From Pseudomonas agarici (GTDB taxonomy: Bacteria > Pseudomonadota > Gammaproteobacteria > Pseudomonadales > Pseudomonadaceae): a DNA stretch of 64,000 bases. Where the stretch lies: positions 1 through 64,000 of the forward strand of contig NZ_FOAR01000001.1 of NCBI RefSeq assembly GCF_900109755.1. The letters are read 5' to 3'. The position numbers and the translations under genes were made by a program. This document shows positions 37,066 through 55,068 of this stretch, one piece after another (positions within the stretch are counted from its first letter, which is position 1; each line of letters opens with the position of its first letter). A model generated the notes under the pieces. That model saw only the letters and a program-made list of their open reading frames with translations, searched no databases and had not been told where the DNA came from.

Positions 37066-37340
37066 TGTGCCAACTGATAAAGGGTTTCGCCGTCCTTGAC
37101 CATGCCCAGTTCATGGCGAGCCCGTTCTTCAACGGTTTCCATGCCTTTCTTCAGTTCAAGAACTTCCGCATCGAGGACACGGTTACGCTCCAGCAAACGC
37201 GCGTTCTCGGCGTGCTGGTCGGCAATTTGCTGTGTCAGGTCGGCGACTTGCGCCAGACTCCCATTACCCACCCAGAGGCGGTACTGCAGGCCAGCCAGCA
37301 GCAAGAGCAAGACAAGGAACAACCAATTGGGACTGCGCAT
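37062..37340 (-). CDS. ftsB: Cell division protein FtsB
   Basis: 92 aa. One N-terminal membrane helix (WLFLVLLLLLAGLQYRLW) followed by a periplasmic coiled coil (VADLTQQIADQHAENARLLERNRVLDAEV, shown in part) and a C-terminal segment RARHELGMVKDGETLY. Works with FtsL and FtsQ in the divisome. The start is the ATG giving MRSPNW. Coupled to ispD by an ATGA overlap. Confidence 0.93.
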   Translation of the reverse strand: MRSPNWLFLVLLLLLAGLQYRLWVGNGSLAQVADLTQQIADQHAENARLLERNRVLDAEVLELKKGMETVEERARHELGMVKDGETLYQLAQ

Positions 37341-37507
37341 CGAATTTCGTTTACCCAGTGAAAAAGACAACCAAGCCCACTTCGATATACCCAACAGCAC
37401 AAACCTGGAAGGACCAGGCTTGTGCTTGTCAGTCATCAGATTAGTTGCGAAAAGGTCGCCGCAGCGACTTTTCCGACACAACCTGGTGCCTTTTTACCAT
37501 CTAGCGC

Positions 37508-38848
<1,341 letters not shown>

Positions 38849-38888
38849 TTATCGTCGGCAAGTCAATGAATGCGGGCAGTCTTGCAGA

Positions 38889-38920
38889 CGAAAAGGCTCT
38901 GGAGCTGGGGCCAGAGCCTT
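38889..38920 (-). terminator. Intrinsic terminator of pyrG-kdsA
   Basis: A perfect 10-bp stem, AAGGCTCTGG/CCAGAGCCTT, with an 8-nt loop and TTTTCG after it on the minus strand. It lies 34 bp after kdsA and before eno. Confidence 0.85.
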
Positions 38921-38953
38921 AAATCGTGCGGTACTTTACCGGAGATTTGAGGA

Positions 38954-41457
<2,504 letters not shown>

Positions 41458-41710
41458 TTAAAGCGGTCCGAGCCGCCGGGGAAAGCGAAGGAAGGCCAAA
41501 GCCCCCGATCACCTGCATTAATCACAGTGCATCTTTCAAAAAAACCGCCGCGTTGGGACGGACCGCAAGTGATAACACCGGTACGTTGCTCGCTACACAT
41601 TTTTTGGAATCGCCCAGCAAAGACTGCTTGGTAATCGGCAACTCCTGCCATTCAGGCGAATCCACAGAAGTTGTATCAAGAAGGGAGCGTAGTCTACCGG
41701 AAAGCAGCTT

Positions 41711-43039
41711 TCAGCTCAAACCTTGATCGCTCGAAGGTGGGTGCCAGCGCAAATGCCAGTCTCCGAACGAACTACCATCGAGTCCCGCCAGGTTGGCCAC
41801 AGCCAGCAATTGCTCGCCCCGATAGACCAGCGGCAATCGGCCGCGGACAAACCAGGGCACCCCGCTTTCGTTAAGCAGGCGCTTGAGATCACGATGCCCG
41901 CGGTCTGGCAGATGCAGCACCTCGCCGCCCTGACGATAGCGCACTCGCAACGGGCCGGGCGGCGCATCGCCGATGATCAGCAATTCGCCGTTGTCCGGTA
42001 ACTCCAGGGAAGGCCCTGGGTGGGTCCACTCGATATCCGCCACCGGCTGGCGCAGCCAGGAACCGCTCAACCACCACAAGTGCTCGTCGGCGCGGTGCAA
42101 TTCGCCTTCGGCCAGGCGCCACTTCGGTCTCGCATCGTGCCCGGCATCGCGCAAATCATCCCAACCAGCCCAGTGATCGCTGTCCGGCAGGCGGGTCAAC
42201 GGCGCCAGCCAGTGACGCAACAAATTGCGCTGGCGCGCCGGCGACAGCTCGATCACCGCGTCCAGCGCCAGCGACGGCATGCCCAGCCAGTCGTAGCGGG
42301 AATGGGCCTGAGCGCCGTCAAGATCGACGTCAGCCAGCTCATCCAGCAACTCCTGGGCCTCGCGCAGGTGTGCGGCGCTGCGCACCATGCTGCTGACCGC
42401 CTGCGGCCAACGCTCGCTGAGGTCGGGGAAAACCCGGTGGCGCAGGTAATTGCGGGAAAACTGCTGATCGGCGTTGGACGGGTCCTCGATCCAATGCAAA
42501 CCCTGATCGCGGGCGTACTGTTCCAGCTCCGCACGCGAAACATCAAGCAGCGGCCGGACCAGATACCCACCGCCCACTTCACGCTCGCTCGGCATGGCCG
42601 CCAGCCCCCTAACCCCGGCGCCGCGCAACAGTCGGAACAACAGCGTCTCGGCCTGGTCGTCGCGATGCTGGGCTGTCAGCAGGACTTCGTTCAACCGAGT
42701 CACCCCGGCGAATGCCAGGTAGCGCGCATCACGGGCGGAACGCTCAAGACTGGCACCGAGCTGGACGCTCACTCGTACCACCTGCAAGGGCACGCCCAGC
42801 GTGTCGCAGAACGCCTGGCAGTGTTCGGGCCAACTGTCGGCGGCGACCTGCAAGCCATGATGGATATGCAGGGCCGAAAGCTCAGGCAGGGATTGGCTCT
42901 TGCCCAGTCGGACCAGCAGATGCAGAAGGACGGTGGAGTCGAGGCCACCGGAGAAGGCCAGGCGCCAGGTCGAGGCAGTGCGCCAAGGGGCCAGGGCGTG
43001 GAGAAGCCTGGAAGGTAAATCGATATCTGACTGACGCAT
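41711..43039 (-). CDS. tilS: tRNA(Ile)-lysidine synthase
   Basis: 442 aa. Converts C34 of the minor tRNA-Ile to lysidine. The PP-loop ATPase motif is AFSGGLDSTVLLHLL near residue 30; HRDDQAETLLFRLLRGAGVRGL is the TilS signature. Two C-terminal substrate-binding domains follow. ATG (MRQSDIDL) chosen over a GTG one codon earlier; the ribosome site is weak. REP sequence separates it from accA. Confidence 0.95.
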   Translation of the reverse strand: MRQSDIDLPSRLLHALAPWRTASTWRLAFSGGLDSTVLLHLLVRLGKSQSLPELSALHIHHGLQVAADSWPEHCQAFCDTLGVPLQVVRVSVQLGASLERSARDARYLAFAGVTRLNEVLLTAQHRDDQAETLLFRLLRGAGVRGLAAMPSEREVGGGYLVRPLLDVSRAELEQYARDQGLHWIEDPSNADQQFSRNYLRHRVFPDLSERWPQAVSSMVRSAAHLREAQELLDELADVDLDGAQAHSRYDWLGMPSLALDAVIELSPARQRNLLRHWLAPLTRLPDSDHWAGWDDLRDAGHDARPKWRLAEGELHRADEHLWWLSGSWLRQPVADIEWTHPGPSLELPDNGELLIIGDAPPGPLRVRYRQGGEVLHLPDRGHRDLKRLLNESGVPWFVRGRLPLVYRGEQLLAVANLAGLDGSSFGDWHLRWHPPSSDQGLS

Positions 43040-43057
43040 CACTTGACGCCCCCGATC

Positions 43058-43203
43058 CTGTAGGAGCCGAGCCTGCTCACAAAAGCGATTTCACCTAGGT
43101 GATGAAATTCACCGAATGGTCGCCTGTAGCGGTTCGCAAGCAAGCCCGGCGCCTACAGTCCATGCAGGGGCGAGCGTGCTCGCGAGGAACGCCAATGGGG
43201 GTT
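43058..43203. repeat. REP-type repeats between accA and tilS
   Basis: The 167-bp gap contains TGTAGGAGCCGAGCCTGCTC, then CGCAAGCAAGCCCGGCGCCTACA in inverted orientation, then GGGCGAGCGTGCTCGCGAGG. These match the pseudomonad REP form (GTAGGAGCGAGCTTGCTCGCG). The first two are convergent and could fold into a long hairpin. Confidence 0.75.
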
Positions 43204-43206
43204 CTA

Positions 43207-44154
43207 TCAGAGACCGTAGCTCATCAACCGCTCATAGCGACGGGCCAGCAACGCATCGTTGTCGAATTTCTGCAACATCGCTAGCTGCGCGCTCAGTTCA
43301 GCACGGATCAGCCCGGCTGCGGCCACCGGATCACGGTGAGCGCCGCCCAGCGGCTCGGCGATCACTTTGTCGACGATGCCCAGGCCTTTCAGACGCTCGG
43401 CGGTAATACCCATGGCTTCCGCGGCATCCGGGGCCTTCTCGGCGGTCTTCCAGAGGATCGAGGCACAGCCTTCCGGAGAAATCACCGCGTAGGTCGAGTA
43501 CTGCAACATGTTCAGTTGGTCGCAGACACCGATCGCCAGCGCACCGCCGGAACCACCTTCACCGATAACCGTGGCGATGATGGGGGTTTTCAGGCGCGCC
43601 ATGACCCGCAGGTTCCAGGCGATGGCTTCGCTCTGGTTGCGCTCCTCGGCATCGATGCCCGGGTAAGCGCCCGGCGTGTCGATAAAGGTCAGGATCGGCA
43701 TTTTGAAGCGCTCGGCCATTTCCATCAGGCGGCAGGCCTTGCGATAACCTTCCGGGCGCGGCATGCCGAAGTTGCGACGCACCTTCTCGCGCACTTCACG
43801 GCCTTTCTGGTGACCGATGACCATCACTGGCTGGTCTTCCAGGCGGGCGATACCGCCGACGATCGCGGCATCGTCGGAGAAATGGCGGTCGCCGTGCAGT
43901 TCATCGAACTCGGTGAAGATGTGCTCGATGTAGTCCAAGGTGTAGGGGCGACGTGGATGACGCGCCAGGCGCGCGATCTGCCAACTGGTCAGTTTGCCGA
44001 AAATGTCTTCGGTCAGCGTGCTGCTCTTGTCCTGCAGGCGAGCGATTTCATCGCCGATGTTCAGCGAATTGTCATTACCGACCAAGCGCAGTTCTTCGAT
44101 CTTGGCTTGCAGGTCAGCGATCGGCTGTTCGAAATCAAGAAAATTCGGGTTCAT
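43207..44154 (-). CDS. accA: Acetyl-CoA carboxylase carboxyltransferase subunit alpha
   Basis: 315 aa. The alpha half of the carboxyltransferase that makes malonyl-CoA for fatty-acid synthesis. The crotonase-like core contains [23 protein letters not shown] and [18 protein letters not shown]. The start [16 protein letters not shown] is standard for the family. It lies 149 bp downstream of dnaE, the order seen widely in gammaproteobacteria. Confidence 0.98.
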   Translation of the reverse strand: MNPNFLDFEQPIADLQAKIEELRLVGNDNSLNIGDEIARLQDKSSTLTEDIFGKLTSWQIARLARHPRRPYTLDYIEHIFTEFDELHGDRHFSDDAAIVGGIARLEDQPVMVIGHQKGREVREKVRRNFGMPRPEGYRKACRLMEMAERFKMPILTFIDTPGAYPGIDAEERNQSEAIAWNLRVMARLKTPIIATVIGEGGSGGALAIGVCDQLNMLQYSTYAVISPEGCASILWKTAEKAPDAAEAMGITAERLKGLGIVDKVIAEPLGGAHRDPVAAAGLIRAELSAQLAMLQKFDNDALLARRYERLMSYGL

Positions 44155-44303
44155 AAGCATCCGTCTTGGGTCGAGCACAGTAGTTTTTACACAGCCTGGC
44201 CGGCCGATTGATCTATATCGCGCCCTACCTTAAGGGATATGGCGCGCTCAGGTCGAGATTAAAAGTAAGTTCCAGGTCGGGACGCATTGATAGCACCACC
44301 ACC

Positions 44304-47825
<3,522 letters not shown>

Positions 47826-47855
47826 AGTGATCCTGTAGAAGCATGAAAAACGACA

Positions 47856-47877
47856 AGGCCCGGATTGTACCGGGCCT
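47856..47877 (-). terminator. Possible attenuator between rnhB and dnaE
   Basis: A perfect 8-bp stem AGGCCCGG/CCGGGCCT with a 6-nt loop; on the minus strand TTGTCGTTTTT follows. The weak U tract suggests partial termination before dnaE. Confidence 0.55.
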
Positions 47878-47896
47878 GGGCTAAAACATCAGCAGA

Positions 47897-48523
47897 CTAA
47901 AGCTCGACAAGGCTTTCACGGGCCTCCCAGGCCAGCCGCACGGGCGCGAACGAGCGCCGGTGAATCGGCGTCGGCCCCAGACGACTCAAGGCTTCCAGGT
48001 GTACCGGAGTCGGATAACCCTTGTGCCCGCCGATCCCATAACCGGGATAGATCAATTCAACAGCCGCCATTTCACGATCACGGCTGACTTTGGCCAGAAT
48101 CGACGCCGCCGCAATCGCCGGTACCTTGCTATCGCCCTTGACCACAGCCTGCGCCGGCATCGGTAGTTGCGGGCAGCGGTTGCCGTCGATCATTGCCAAC
48201 CTGGGCTGGATATGCAGGCCCGCGACCGCCCGCTGCATTGCAAGCAGGGTGGCATGGAGGATATTCAGCGCATCGATTTCCTCGACCTCGGCTCGGGCGA
48301 CGCACCAACTCAGGGCTTTTTCGCAGATTTCGTCATACAGTTTTTCGCGCCGGGCCTCGGTCAGTTTCTTCGAGTCGTTCAACCCGAGAATCGGTCGCTT
48401 GGGATCAAGGATCACCGCTGCCGTGACCACCGCACCGCAGAGCGGACCGCGACCAACTTCATCGACGCCGGCGACCAGATCCTCGGCGTCGGCCACCAGG
48501 CTGAAGTCCAGTCCCATCTGCAT
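47897..48523 (-). CDS. rnhB: Ribonuclease HII
   Basis: 208 aa. Cleaves RNA in RNA-DNA hybrids and single ribonucleotides. Active-site motif [16 protein letters not shown] with Asp and Glu; the third Asp is in MIDGNRCP. Start taken at [10 protein letters not shown], the form I recall for pseudomonad homologues; an ATG 15 bp upstream (48538) overlaps the lpxB stop and could be used through coupling. Confidence 0.95.
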   Translation of the reverse strand: MQMGLDFSLVADAEDLVAGVDEVGRGPLCGAVVTAAVILDPKRPILGLNDSKKLTEARREKLYDEICEKALSWCVARAEVEEIDALNILHATLLAMQRAVAGLHIQPRLAMIDGNRCPQLPMPAQAVVKGDSKVPAIAAASILAKVSRDREMAAVELIYPGYGIGGHKGYPTPVHLEALSRLGPTPIHRRSFAPVRLAWEARESLVEL

Positions 48524-48534
48524 CTTCACGTTAC

Positions 48535-49665
48535 TCATACCGGCTTACCGATCAACGTCAGGACCGCATCGGCGGCCTGGTTCGAGGCATCCAGGCGCAG
48601 GGTCCGGTGGATCGCCTCGAAATCGCGGGTTTGTTCCCGACCATCCTCGATCAGCGGCGACAGGGCGTTGGCCAGCGCTTCAGGCGTGGCATCGTCCTGC
48701 AACAGTTCGGGCACCAGCAGACGCTGGGCCAGCAGATTGGGCAAGGAGACGTAGGGGCTTTTCACCAGGCGCTTGAGAATCCAGAAGGTCAGCGGCGCCA
48801 GGCGGTAGGCGACCACCATCGGGCGTTTGTAGAGCAATGCCTCGAGGGTAGCCGTGCCGGAAGCGATCAACACCGCATCGCAGGCCTCCAGTGCCTTATG
48901 GGACTGGCCATCCAGCAGCGTCAACGGCAGGTCGTGCTCCGCCAGCAACGCCTCGATCTGGCTACGACGCTGCGCACTGGCGCACGGCATGACAAAACGA
49001 ATGCCCGGATGCATCGCTTGCAACCGTTGCGCCGTATCCAGGAACAACCCACCCAGGCGTGCCACTTCGCCGCCACGGCTGCCGGGCATCAACGCCACCA
49101 ACGGGCCGTCCGGCAAACCGAGTTCGGCACGCGCTGCCGAGCGATCGGTCTGCAGCGCAATGGTGTCGGCCAGGGTGTGCCCGACAAATCGCACCGGCAC
49201 ACCCTGCTCTTCGTAGAAACGCGCTTCAAACGGCAACAGCGTCAACATCAGATCACAGCCTTCGCGGATCTTCAGCACCCGCTTCTGGCGCCAGGCCCAG
49301 ACAGATGGACTGACGTAGTGCACGGTCTTGATCCCGGCTCGACGCAGCTTGAGTTCGATGTTGAGGGTGAAGTCGGGGGCGTCGATGCCGATAAAGGCAT
49401 CCGGCTTTTCGGCAATCAGCGTCTGGATCAACGTCTTGCGCCGCTTGAGCAACTCAGGCAAACGCCCGAGCACCTCGACCAGGCCCATGACCGACAGGCG
49501 CTCCATGGGGAAATAGGAGACCAACCCTTGCGCCTCCATCAAGGGACCGCCCACACCGATAAACTCGACAGCGGGATGCCGCGCCTTGAGCGCCCGCATC
49601 AGACCGGCACCGAGAATATCGCCGGACGCTTCACCGGCAACCAGTGCAATACGCAGGCTGGCCAT
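48535..49665 (-). CDS. lpxB: Lipid-A-disaccharide synthase
   Basis: 376 aa. Joins UDP-diacylglucosamine and lipid X in lipid A synthesis. Family segments: [17 protein letters not shown] at the N-terminus, [18 protein letters not shown], and [12 protein letters not shown]. It starts 2 bp after lpxA and overlaps the rnhB region. Peripheral inner-membrane glycosyltransferase of family GT19. Confidence 0.97.
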   Translation of the reverse strand: MASLRIALVAGEASGDILGAGLMRALKARHPAVEFIGVGGPLMEAQGLVSYFPMERLSVMGLVEVLGRLPELLKRRKTLIQTLIAEKPDAFIGIDAPDFTLNIELKLRRAGIKTVHYVSPSVWAWRQKRVLKIREGCDLMLTLLPFEARFYEEQGVPVRFVGHTLADTIALQTDRSAARAELGLPDGPLVALMPGSRGGEVARLGGLFLDTAQRLQAMHPGIRFVMPCASAQRRSQIEALLAEHDLPLTLLDGQSHKALEACDAVLIASGTATLEALLYKRPMVVAYRLAPLTFWILKRLVKSPYVSLPNLLAQRLLVPELLQDDATPEALANALSPLIEDGREQTRDFEAIHRTLRLDASNQAADAVLTLIGKPV

Positions 49666-49667
49666 GA

Positions 49668-50444
49668 TCAGCGGGTGATGCCGCGGGTCGAGGACTGGAT
49701 GGATTCGAGAAACACCGCCACTTCCGGGTACTGCGCGGCAGGCTCGGCCAGTTCGACAATCGCCTGATCCACCGTCAGGCCCTGGCGATACACCACCTTG
49801 TAGGCCCGGCGCAGCGCATGGATCACTTCTTCGCTGAAGCCCCGACGGCGCATGCCTTCAAAGTTCATGCTGCGGGCTTCGGCCGGGTTGCCGAACACCG
49901 TGACATAGGCCGGGACGTCCTTGCCAATGGCGGTGCCCATGCCGGAAAAACTGTGGGCGCCAATATGGCAGAACTGATGCACCAGCGTGTAGCCGGAAAG
50001 GATCGCCCAGTCATCGACATGCACGTGACCGGCCAGCGCCGTGTTGTTGACCAGGATGCAATGGTTGCCGATCACGCTGTCATGGCCGATATGGGCATAA
50101 GCCATGATCAGGTTGTGATCACCCAGTGTGGTTTCCGAGCGATCCTGGACCGTGCCGCGATGAATCGTCACGCCTTCGCGGATGATATTGTGGTCACCGA
50201 TCCACAGACGAGTGTCCTCGCCCTTGTACTTAAGATCAGGGGTATCCTCACCCACCGAGGAAAACTGGTAGATGCGGTTGTGTTTGCCAATCCGGGTCGA
50301 GCCCTTGAGGACCACATGCGGCCCGATCACTGTTCCCTCGCCGATTTCCACACCTGCGCCGATGATCGACCAAGGGCCGACCTCGACGCCGTCGGCCAGC
50401 ACGGCCGCCGGATCGATGATTGCGCGAGGGTCAATCAAACTCAT
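49668..50444 (-). CDS. lpxA: UDP-N-acetylglucosamine acyltransferase
   Basis: 258 aa. First step of lipid A synthesis. Left-handed beta-helix of hexapeptide repeats ([22 protein letters not shown]); catalytic His lies in [15 protein letters not shown]. The C-terminal helical part is normal ([15 protein letters not shown]). Start MSLIDPRAI; its ATG overlaps the fabZ stop by 4 bp. Confidence 0.97.
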   Translation of the reverse strand: MSLIDPRAIIDPAAVLADGVEVGPWSIIGAGVEIGEGTVIGPHVVLKGSTRIGKHNRIYQFSSVGEDTPDLKYKGEDTRLWIGDHNIIREGVTIHRGTVQDRSETTLGDHNLIMAYAHIGHDSVIGNHCILVNNTALAGHVHVDDWAILSGYTLVHQFCHIGAHSFSGMGTAIGKDVPAYVTVFGNPAEARSMNFEGMRRRGFSEEVIHALRRAYKVVYRQGLTVDQAIVELAEPAAQYPEVAVFLESIQSSTRGITR

Positions 50445-50881
50445 ACCGCCTGTTCCGCGCAGATGATCTCGGCCGAACACACCGGTTTGCCGTCAACCGA
50501 GGCCTGGCACTCGAATTTCCAGATCTTGCGCTTGCAACTGATGAAGGTGGCTTCGAGGATCAATTGATCGCCCGGCTTGACCGGCTGGCGGAAGCGCAGC
50601 TTGTCGGAGCCGACGAAATAGTAAAGGGTGCCATCGGCAGGCTTCACGTCCAGGATCTTGAAACCAAGGATGCCGGCAGCCTGGGCCATGGCTTCAATGA
50701 TCAATACGCCCGGCATGATCGGATGCGCCGGAAAATGGCCATTGAAGAAAGGCTCGTTGATGCTGACATTCTTGTAAGCACGAATGCGCTTGGCCTCGAC
50801 ATCCAGTTCCACCACCCGGTCAACCAGCAGGAACGGATAACGGTGAGGCAGGTATTCGCGAATCTCGTTGATGTCCATCAT
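50441..50881 (-). CDS. fabZ: 3-hydroxyacyl-ACP dehydratase FabZ
   Basis: 146 aa hot-dog-fold dehydratase of fatty-acid elongation. The active-site helix [21 protein letters not shown] (quoted one residue past its core) carries the catalytic His and Glu; [13 protein letters not shown] is the N-terminal signature. Lies between lpxD and lpxA and overlaps lpxA, tying acyl supply to lipid A. The 114-bp gap before it is the largest in the lpx group. Confidence 0.97.
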   Translation of the reverse strand: MMDINEIREYLPHRYPFLLVDRVVELDVEAKRIRAYKNVSINEPFFNGHFPAHPIMPGVLIIEAMAQAAGILGFKILDVKPADGTLYYFVGSDKLRFRQPVKPGDQLILEATFISCKRKIWKFECQASVDGKPVCSAEIICAEQAV

Positions 50882-50995
50882 TTCGTGGGGAAGCCTGTAG
50901 TAAAGATGGGGAGCACGCCACGGGCATGCGCCTCTAGCAAATCAAGAAGTTAGCTTTCGTACAGACTCAGGCGACTACTTGATATGGAAATGGTA

Positions 50996-52051
50996 TCAGC
51001 CTTCAGATGAAGCGTTCGCGTCCGGGGTCACGTCCCCGACACGTTTTTCCAGCTGTCGCAGTCGCCGCGCAATGTCATCGAGTTGGCGAATACGCGCCGC
51101 GCTCTTGCGCCACTCGGCGGCCGGCTGCATGGCCGTACCGGAAGAATAGGAGCCCGGCTCAGTGATCGAGTGGGTCACCATGGTCATCCCGGTCAGGAAC
51201 ACGTTATCGCAAATTTCGATGTGCCCTACGAGGCCGACGCCACCGGCGAGCATGCAATGCTTACCGATTTTGGTACTGCCGGAAATGCCGCAGCAGGCCG
51301 CCATTGCGGTGTGATCACCCACCTGGACGTTATGGGCGATCTGGATTTGGTTGTCGAGCTTGACGCCGTTACCGATGATCGTATCGGCCAATGCGCCGCG
51401 ATCGATGGCGGTATTCACACCGATTTCCACGTCATCACCGATCACCACGCCGCCGATTTGGGCGATCTTGTGCCAAACGCCCTTTTTGTTGGCGAAACCG
51501 AAGCCTTCACCACCGAGCACCGCGCCGGACTGGATCACTACACGCTTGCCGATACGCACGTCGTGGTACAGGGTGACCCGTGGCGCCAGCCAGCCGCCAT
51601 CGCCGATTTCACAACGAGCGCCGACAAAGCACTGGGCGCCAATGGTCACGCCCGCGCCAATGCGCGCACCGCTCTCAATCACCGCGAAAGCGCCGATACT
51701 CGCCGCCGGGTCGATCAGCGCATCCGCCGCCACGACAGCACTCGGGTGAATACCTGGCGCCGCCTTGGGTTTCGGGTCGAACAGGTGCGAAATACCTGCA
51801 TAGGCTAGGTAGGGATCGGCCACTACCAAGGCATTCCCAGCATAAGCCTCGGCCTCGGCGGCCTTGAGCAACACAGCGCCGGCCTGGCAGTCCGCGAGGT
51901 ATTTACGGTATTGGGGATTTGCCAGAAAACTCAATTGAGCTGGGCCAGCCTCCTGCAAGGTGGCCAGCCCGGTGATTTCCTTCTCCGGGTCACCACGCAG
52001 GGTGGCGCCGAGGATCTCGGCCAATTGGCCGAGCTTGATAGTTGCAGTCAT
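50996..52051 (-). CDS. lpxD: UDP-3-O-acylglucosamine N-acyltransferase
   Basis: 351 aa. Third lipid A step. The N-terminal uridine-binding domain ([20 protein letters not shown]) is followed by the hexapeptide beta-helix ([20 protein letters not shown]) with catalytic His in [14 protein letters not shown], and a C-terminal helix. Starts 3 bp after skp. Confidence 0.97.
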   Translation of the reverse strand: MTATIKLGQLAEILGATLRGDPEKEITGLATLQEAGPAQLSFLANPQYRKYLADCQAGAVLLKAAEAEAYAGNALVVADPYLAYAGISHLFDPKPKAAPGIHPSAVVAADALIDPAASIGAFAVIESGARIGAGVTIGAQCFVGARCEIGDGGWLAPRVTLYHDVRIGKRVVIQSGAVLGGEGFGFANKKGVWHKIAQIGGVVIGDDVEIGVNTAIDRGALADTIIGNGVKLDNQIQIAHNVQVGDHTAMAACCGISGSTKIGKHCMLAGGVGLVGHIEICDNVFLTGMTMVTHSITEPGSYSSGTAMQPAAEWRKSAARIRQLDDIARRLRQLEKRVGDVTPDANASSEG

Positions 52052-52054
52052 GGA

Positions 52055-52558
52055 TTACTTCAGCTGATTCATGCGCTCGATAACCTGGCGAGTGATGTCG
52101 TACTGAGGTTTGACATCGATCACTGCACCACGCTCGAACACCAGGTCAAAAGCACCTTTCTTGATGACTTCTTCTACCGCGCTGTCCAGTTTGGGCTTCA
52201 ATTGCTTGAGCATTTCACGGTCGGCTACGGCCTTGGCTTCGTTCAATTCCTTGGACTGGAACTGGAAGTCACGGGCCTTTTGCTTGAATTCCAGCTCAAG
52301 GCGCTCACGTTCGCCCTGTTGCATCTTGTCGCCACCGCTGACAAGGCGGTCCTGGATGCCCTTGGCGCTGCTTTCCAGGGCTTTCAGCTTAGTCAGTTGC
52401 GGGCCGAACTTCTTCTCGGCATCCACGGCGTATTTCTTGGCCGCGTCGGATTCCAGCAACGCCATCTGGTAGTTCAGGACAGCGATCTTCATTTCGGCAA
52501 ACGCCGGGGTAGCCACCAGGACGGTCGCCAGCAGCACCAGTTGAGTCAACTTACGCAC
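52055..52558 (-). CDS. skp: Periplasmic chaperone Skp (OmpH)
   Basis: 167 aa. Signal peptide MRKLTQLVLLATVLVATPAFA, cleavage after residue 21. The mature part is the charged helical tentacle protein of the Skp/OmpH family (KIAVLNYQMALLESDAAKKY). Carries unfolded outer-membrane proteins across the periplasm to BamA, encoded just upstream (44-bp gap). Confidence 0.95.
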   Translation of the reverse strand: MRKLTQLVLLATVLVATPAFAEMKIAVLNYQMALLESDAAKKYAVDAEKKFGPQLTKLKALESSAKGIQDRLVSGGDKMQQGERERLELEFKQKARDFQFQSKELNEAKAVADREMLKQLKPKLDSAVEEVIKKGAFDLVFERGAVIDVKPQYDITRQVIERMNQLK

Positions 52559-52602
52559 GATAAACTCCTACAAATTCATTGTCGTTATCTTGGGTCAGAC
52601 TA

Positions 52603-54990
52603 TCAGAACGTCTGACCGAGGGAGAATTGGAATATCTGAGTTTCAGCGTTATCCGGTTTCTTGACTGGCATCGCCAGGGCAAAGCTCAACGGGCCCAGGG
52701 CAGTGACCCAGGTCACGCCCACACCGACGGAGCTGGCGAGGTTGCTCAAACTGATATCGTTGCACTGTGTATTGGAAGCTGAACCGTTGGTGTTCTTGAC
52801 CTGATCGCACTTGGAGTCGAACACGTTACCCACATCCCAGAATACCGAGGTGCGCAGGGAGCGTTGATCCTTGACGAACGGCAGCGGGAACAGCACCTCC
52901 GCGCCGCCCTGGATCAGCACGTTACCACCGAACGGCAGCGGATCATTGTCTGAGTCGGCAATGGTACCGACGTTACCCGTCACGCCCACACCGCGGCTTG
53001 GCGTACCACGAGGACCCAAGGTGCTGTCCTTGAAGCCACGGACCGAGTTGAAACCACCGGCATAGTAGTTCTCGTAGAACGGCAAGCCCTCGGTCGAGCC
53101 ATAGCCGTCGCCGTAACCCAGTTCGGTATGGAAACGCATGGTGTAGGTATCAGTCAGCGGCGCGAACACTTGGCCGCGGTAGTCGAGCTTGAAGAATGAC
53201 AGGTCGCTGCCTGGCGTGGTGGCTTCCAGGGTCACGCTCTGGGAATGACCACGGGTGGCCAGGACGCCCTTGTTCAGGGTCGATTCCGACCAGCCGACCG
53301 AGGCCTTGAAGTTCAGGTAGCTGTCGCCCTCGCGGTTCACGAAGTCGAAGATCTCGTCCACGGTATACAGGCCGGTCTTGATCTTGTCCTGCTGCGCAGT
53401 CAGACCGAAGGTCAGACGCGAGGTCTCGCTGATCGGGTAACCCACGCTCACACCGGCACCCAGGCTATCTACCGCATAGCTGGCAACATCGACATCGAGG
53501 TCTTTGTAGTCGGTGGTGCGATAGAACACGTTGTAACCCAGGCTGACACCGTCGGTGGTCCAATAGGGATCGACGTAGCCGAAGTTGTAACGGCTCTGGT
53601 ATTCACTGCGGGTCAGGCCGATGCTGACTTTGTTACCCGTACCGAGGAAGTTGTTCTGGGTAATCGAACCACCGAGGATCAGACCGGCACTCTGGGCAAA
53701 ACCGACGCTGGCGGTGATCGAACCCGAAGCCTGCTCTTCCACCGCGTAATTCACGTCGACCTGGTCGTCGACACCTGGAACCGCCGGGGTCTCGACGTTG
53801 ACTTCCTTAAAGAAGCCCAGGCGTTCGAGACGGGTCTTGGACTGGTCGATCAGGTAGGTGGAAGCCCAACCGCCTTCCATCTGGCGCATTTCACGACGCA
53901 ACACTTCGTCGGCGGACTTGGTGTTGCCACGGAAGTTGATCCGGTTGACGTAGGCACGCTTGCCCGGATCGACCACAAAGGTGATATCGACGGTGTGATC
54001 CTCGTCGTTCGGCGTCGGTACGCCGTTGACGTTGGCAAAGGTATAACCATCGTTACCCAAGCGACGGGTGATCAGCTCCGAAGTAGTGGTCATCAGCTTA
54101 CGCGAGAATACCTGGCCCTTCTCGACCAGCAGCAGGGACTTGACCTGGTCTTCAGGCACTTTCAGGTCACCGCTGAGCTTCACCTCGCGAACCTTGTATT
54201 TCTGACCTTCGGTGACGTTGACGGTGATATAGACGTTTTTCTTGTCCGGCGTGATCGAAACCTGGGTCGAGGCGATATCCATGTTGATATAGCCACGGTC
54301 CAGGTAATAGGAACGCAGGCGCTCCAGGTCACCGGAAAGTTTTTCACGAGCATACTTGTCGTCGTTCTTGAAGAACGACAACCAGTTGGTGGTCTTGAGT
54401 TCGAACAAATCGATCAGGTCTTCGTCGGGGAATACCGTGTTGCCCACCACGTTGATGTGCTGGATGGCGGCAACGGTGCCTTCGTTGATCTTGATTTTCA
54501 AGCCTACGCGATTGCGCGGCTGTGGCACCACTTCGGTCTCGACCTCGGCGGAGTAGCGGCCTTGGGCCACGTACTGACGCTGGAGTTCGTTACGAACACC
54601 TTCGAGGGTTGCGCGTTGGAAGATCTCACCTTCGGCCAGACCGGACTGCTTCAGACCCTTTATCAGGTCGTCAGTCGAAATGGCCTTGTTGCCTTCTATA
54701 TCGATACTGGCCACCGAAGGCCGCTCGACCACCGTGATAACCAGAACGTTACCGTCGCGCCCCAGCTGGATATCCTGGAAAAACCCGGTTTTGAACAACG
54801 CGCGAGTGGATTCCACCAGGCGCCGATCATCCGCTTGCTCCCCAACGTTCAATGGTAACGCGCCAAACACACTACCAGCGGATACCCGCTGAAGGCCATT
54901 GACACGAATATCGGAGATAGTGAAGGACTCGGCGTGAACTTCGGCGATCATCAATACGGTGAGAACCGCAGTTAGCAGCAGACGTTTCAT
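52603..54990 (-). CDS. bamA: Outer-membrane protein assembly factor BamA
   Basis: 795 aa. Signal peptide MKRLLLTAVLTVLMIAEVHA. Five POTRA domains (~residues 22-420), starting FTISDIRVNGLQRVSAG, then a 16-strand barrel with the conserved VRGFKDSTLGPRG loop (VRGF/Y motif) and terminal FSLGQTF. Core of the BAM complex, which inserts beta-barrel proteins, including the autotransporter at 3464. Start chosen at MKRLLLTA. Follows rseP by 78 bp. Confidence 0.98.
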   Translation of the reverse strand: MKRLLLTAVLTVLMIAEVHAESFTISDIRVNGLQRVSAGSVFGALPLNVGEQADDRRLVESTRALFKTGFFQDIQLGRDGNVLVITVVERPSVASIDIEGNKAISTDDLIKGLKQSGLAEGEIFQRATLEGVRNELQRQYVAQGRYSAEVETEVVPQPRNRVGLKIKINEGTVAAIQHINVVGNTVFPDEDLIDLFELKTTNWLSFFKNDDKYAREKLSGDLERLRSYYLDRGYINMDIASTQVSITPDKKNVYITVNVTEGQKYKVREVKLSGDLKVPEDQVKSLLLVEKGQVFSRKLMTTTSELITRRLGNDGYTFANVNGVPTPNDEDHTVDITFVVDPGKRAYVNRINFRGNTKSADEVLRREMRQMEGGWASTYLIDQSKTRLERLGFFKEVNVETPAVPGVDDQVDVNYAVEEQASGSITASVGFAQSAGLILGGSITQNNFLGTGNKVSIGLTRSEYQSRYNFGYVDPYWTTDGVSLGYNVFYRTTDYKDLDVDVASYAVDSLGAGVSVGYPISETSRLTFGLTAQQDKIKTGLYTVDEIFDFVNREGDSYLNFKASVGWSESTLNKGVLATRGHSQSVTLEATTPGSDLSFFKLDYRGQVFAPLTDTYTMRFHTELGYGDGYGSTEGLPFYENYYAGGFNSVRGFKDSTLGPRGTPSRGVGVTGNVGTIADSDNDPLPFGGNVLIQGGAEVLFPLPFVKDQRSLRTSVFWDVGNVFDSKCDQVKNTNGSASNTQCNDISLSNLASSVGVGVTWVTALGPLSFALAMPVKKPDNAETQIFQFSLGQTF

Positions 54991-55068
54991 GAAGTCCTTT
55001 CTTATTCCAACTGGCAATAAACAAATTGCCGCAAAAAAATGCGGCGAACTCGCAATTTCTTCGGCGCG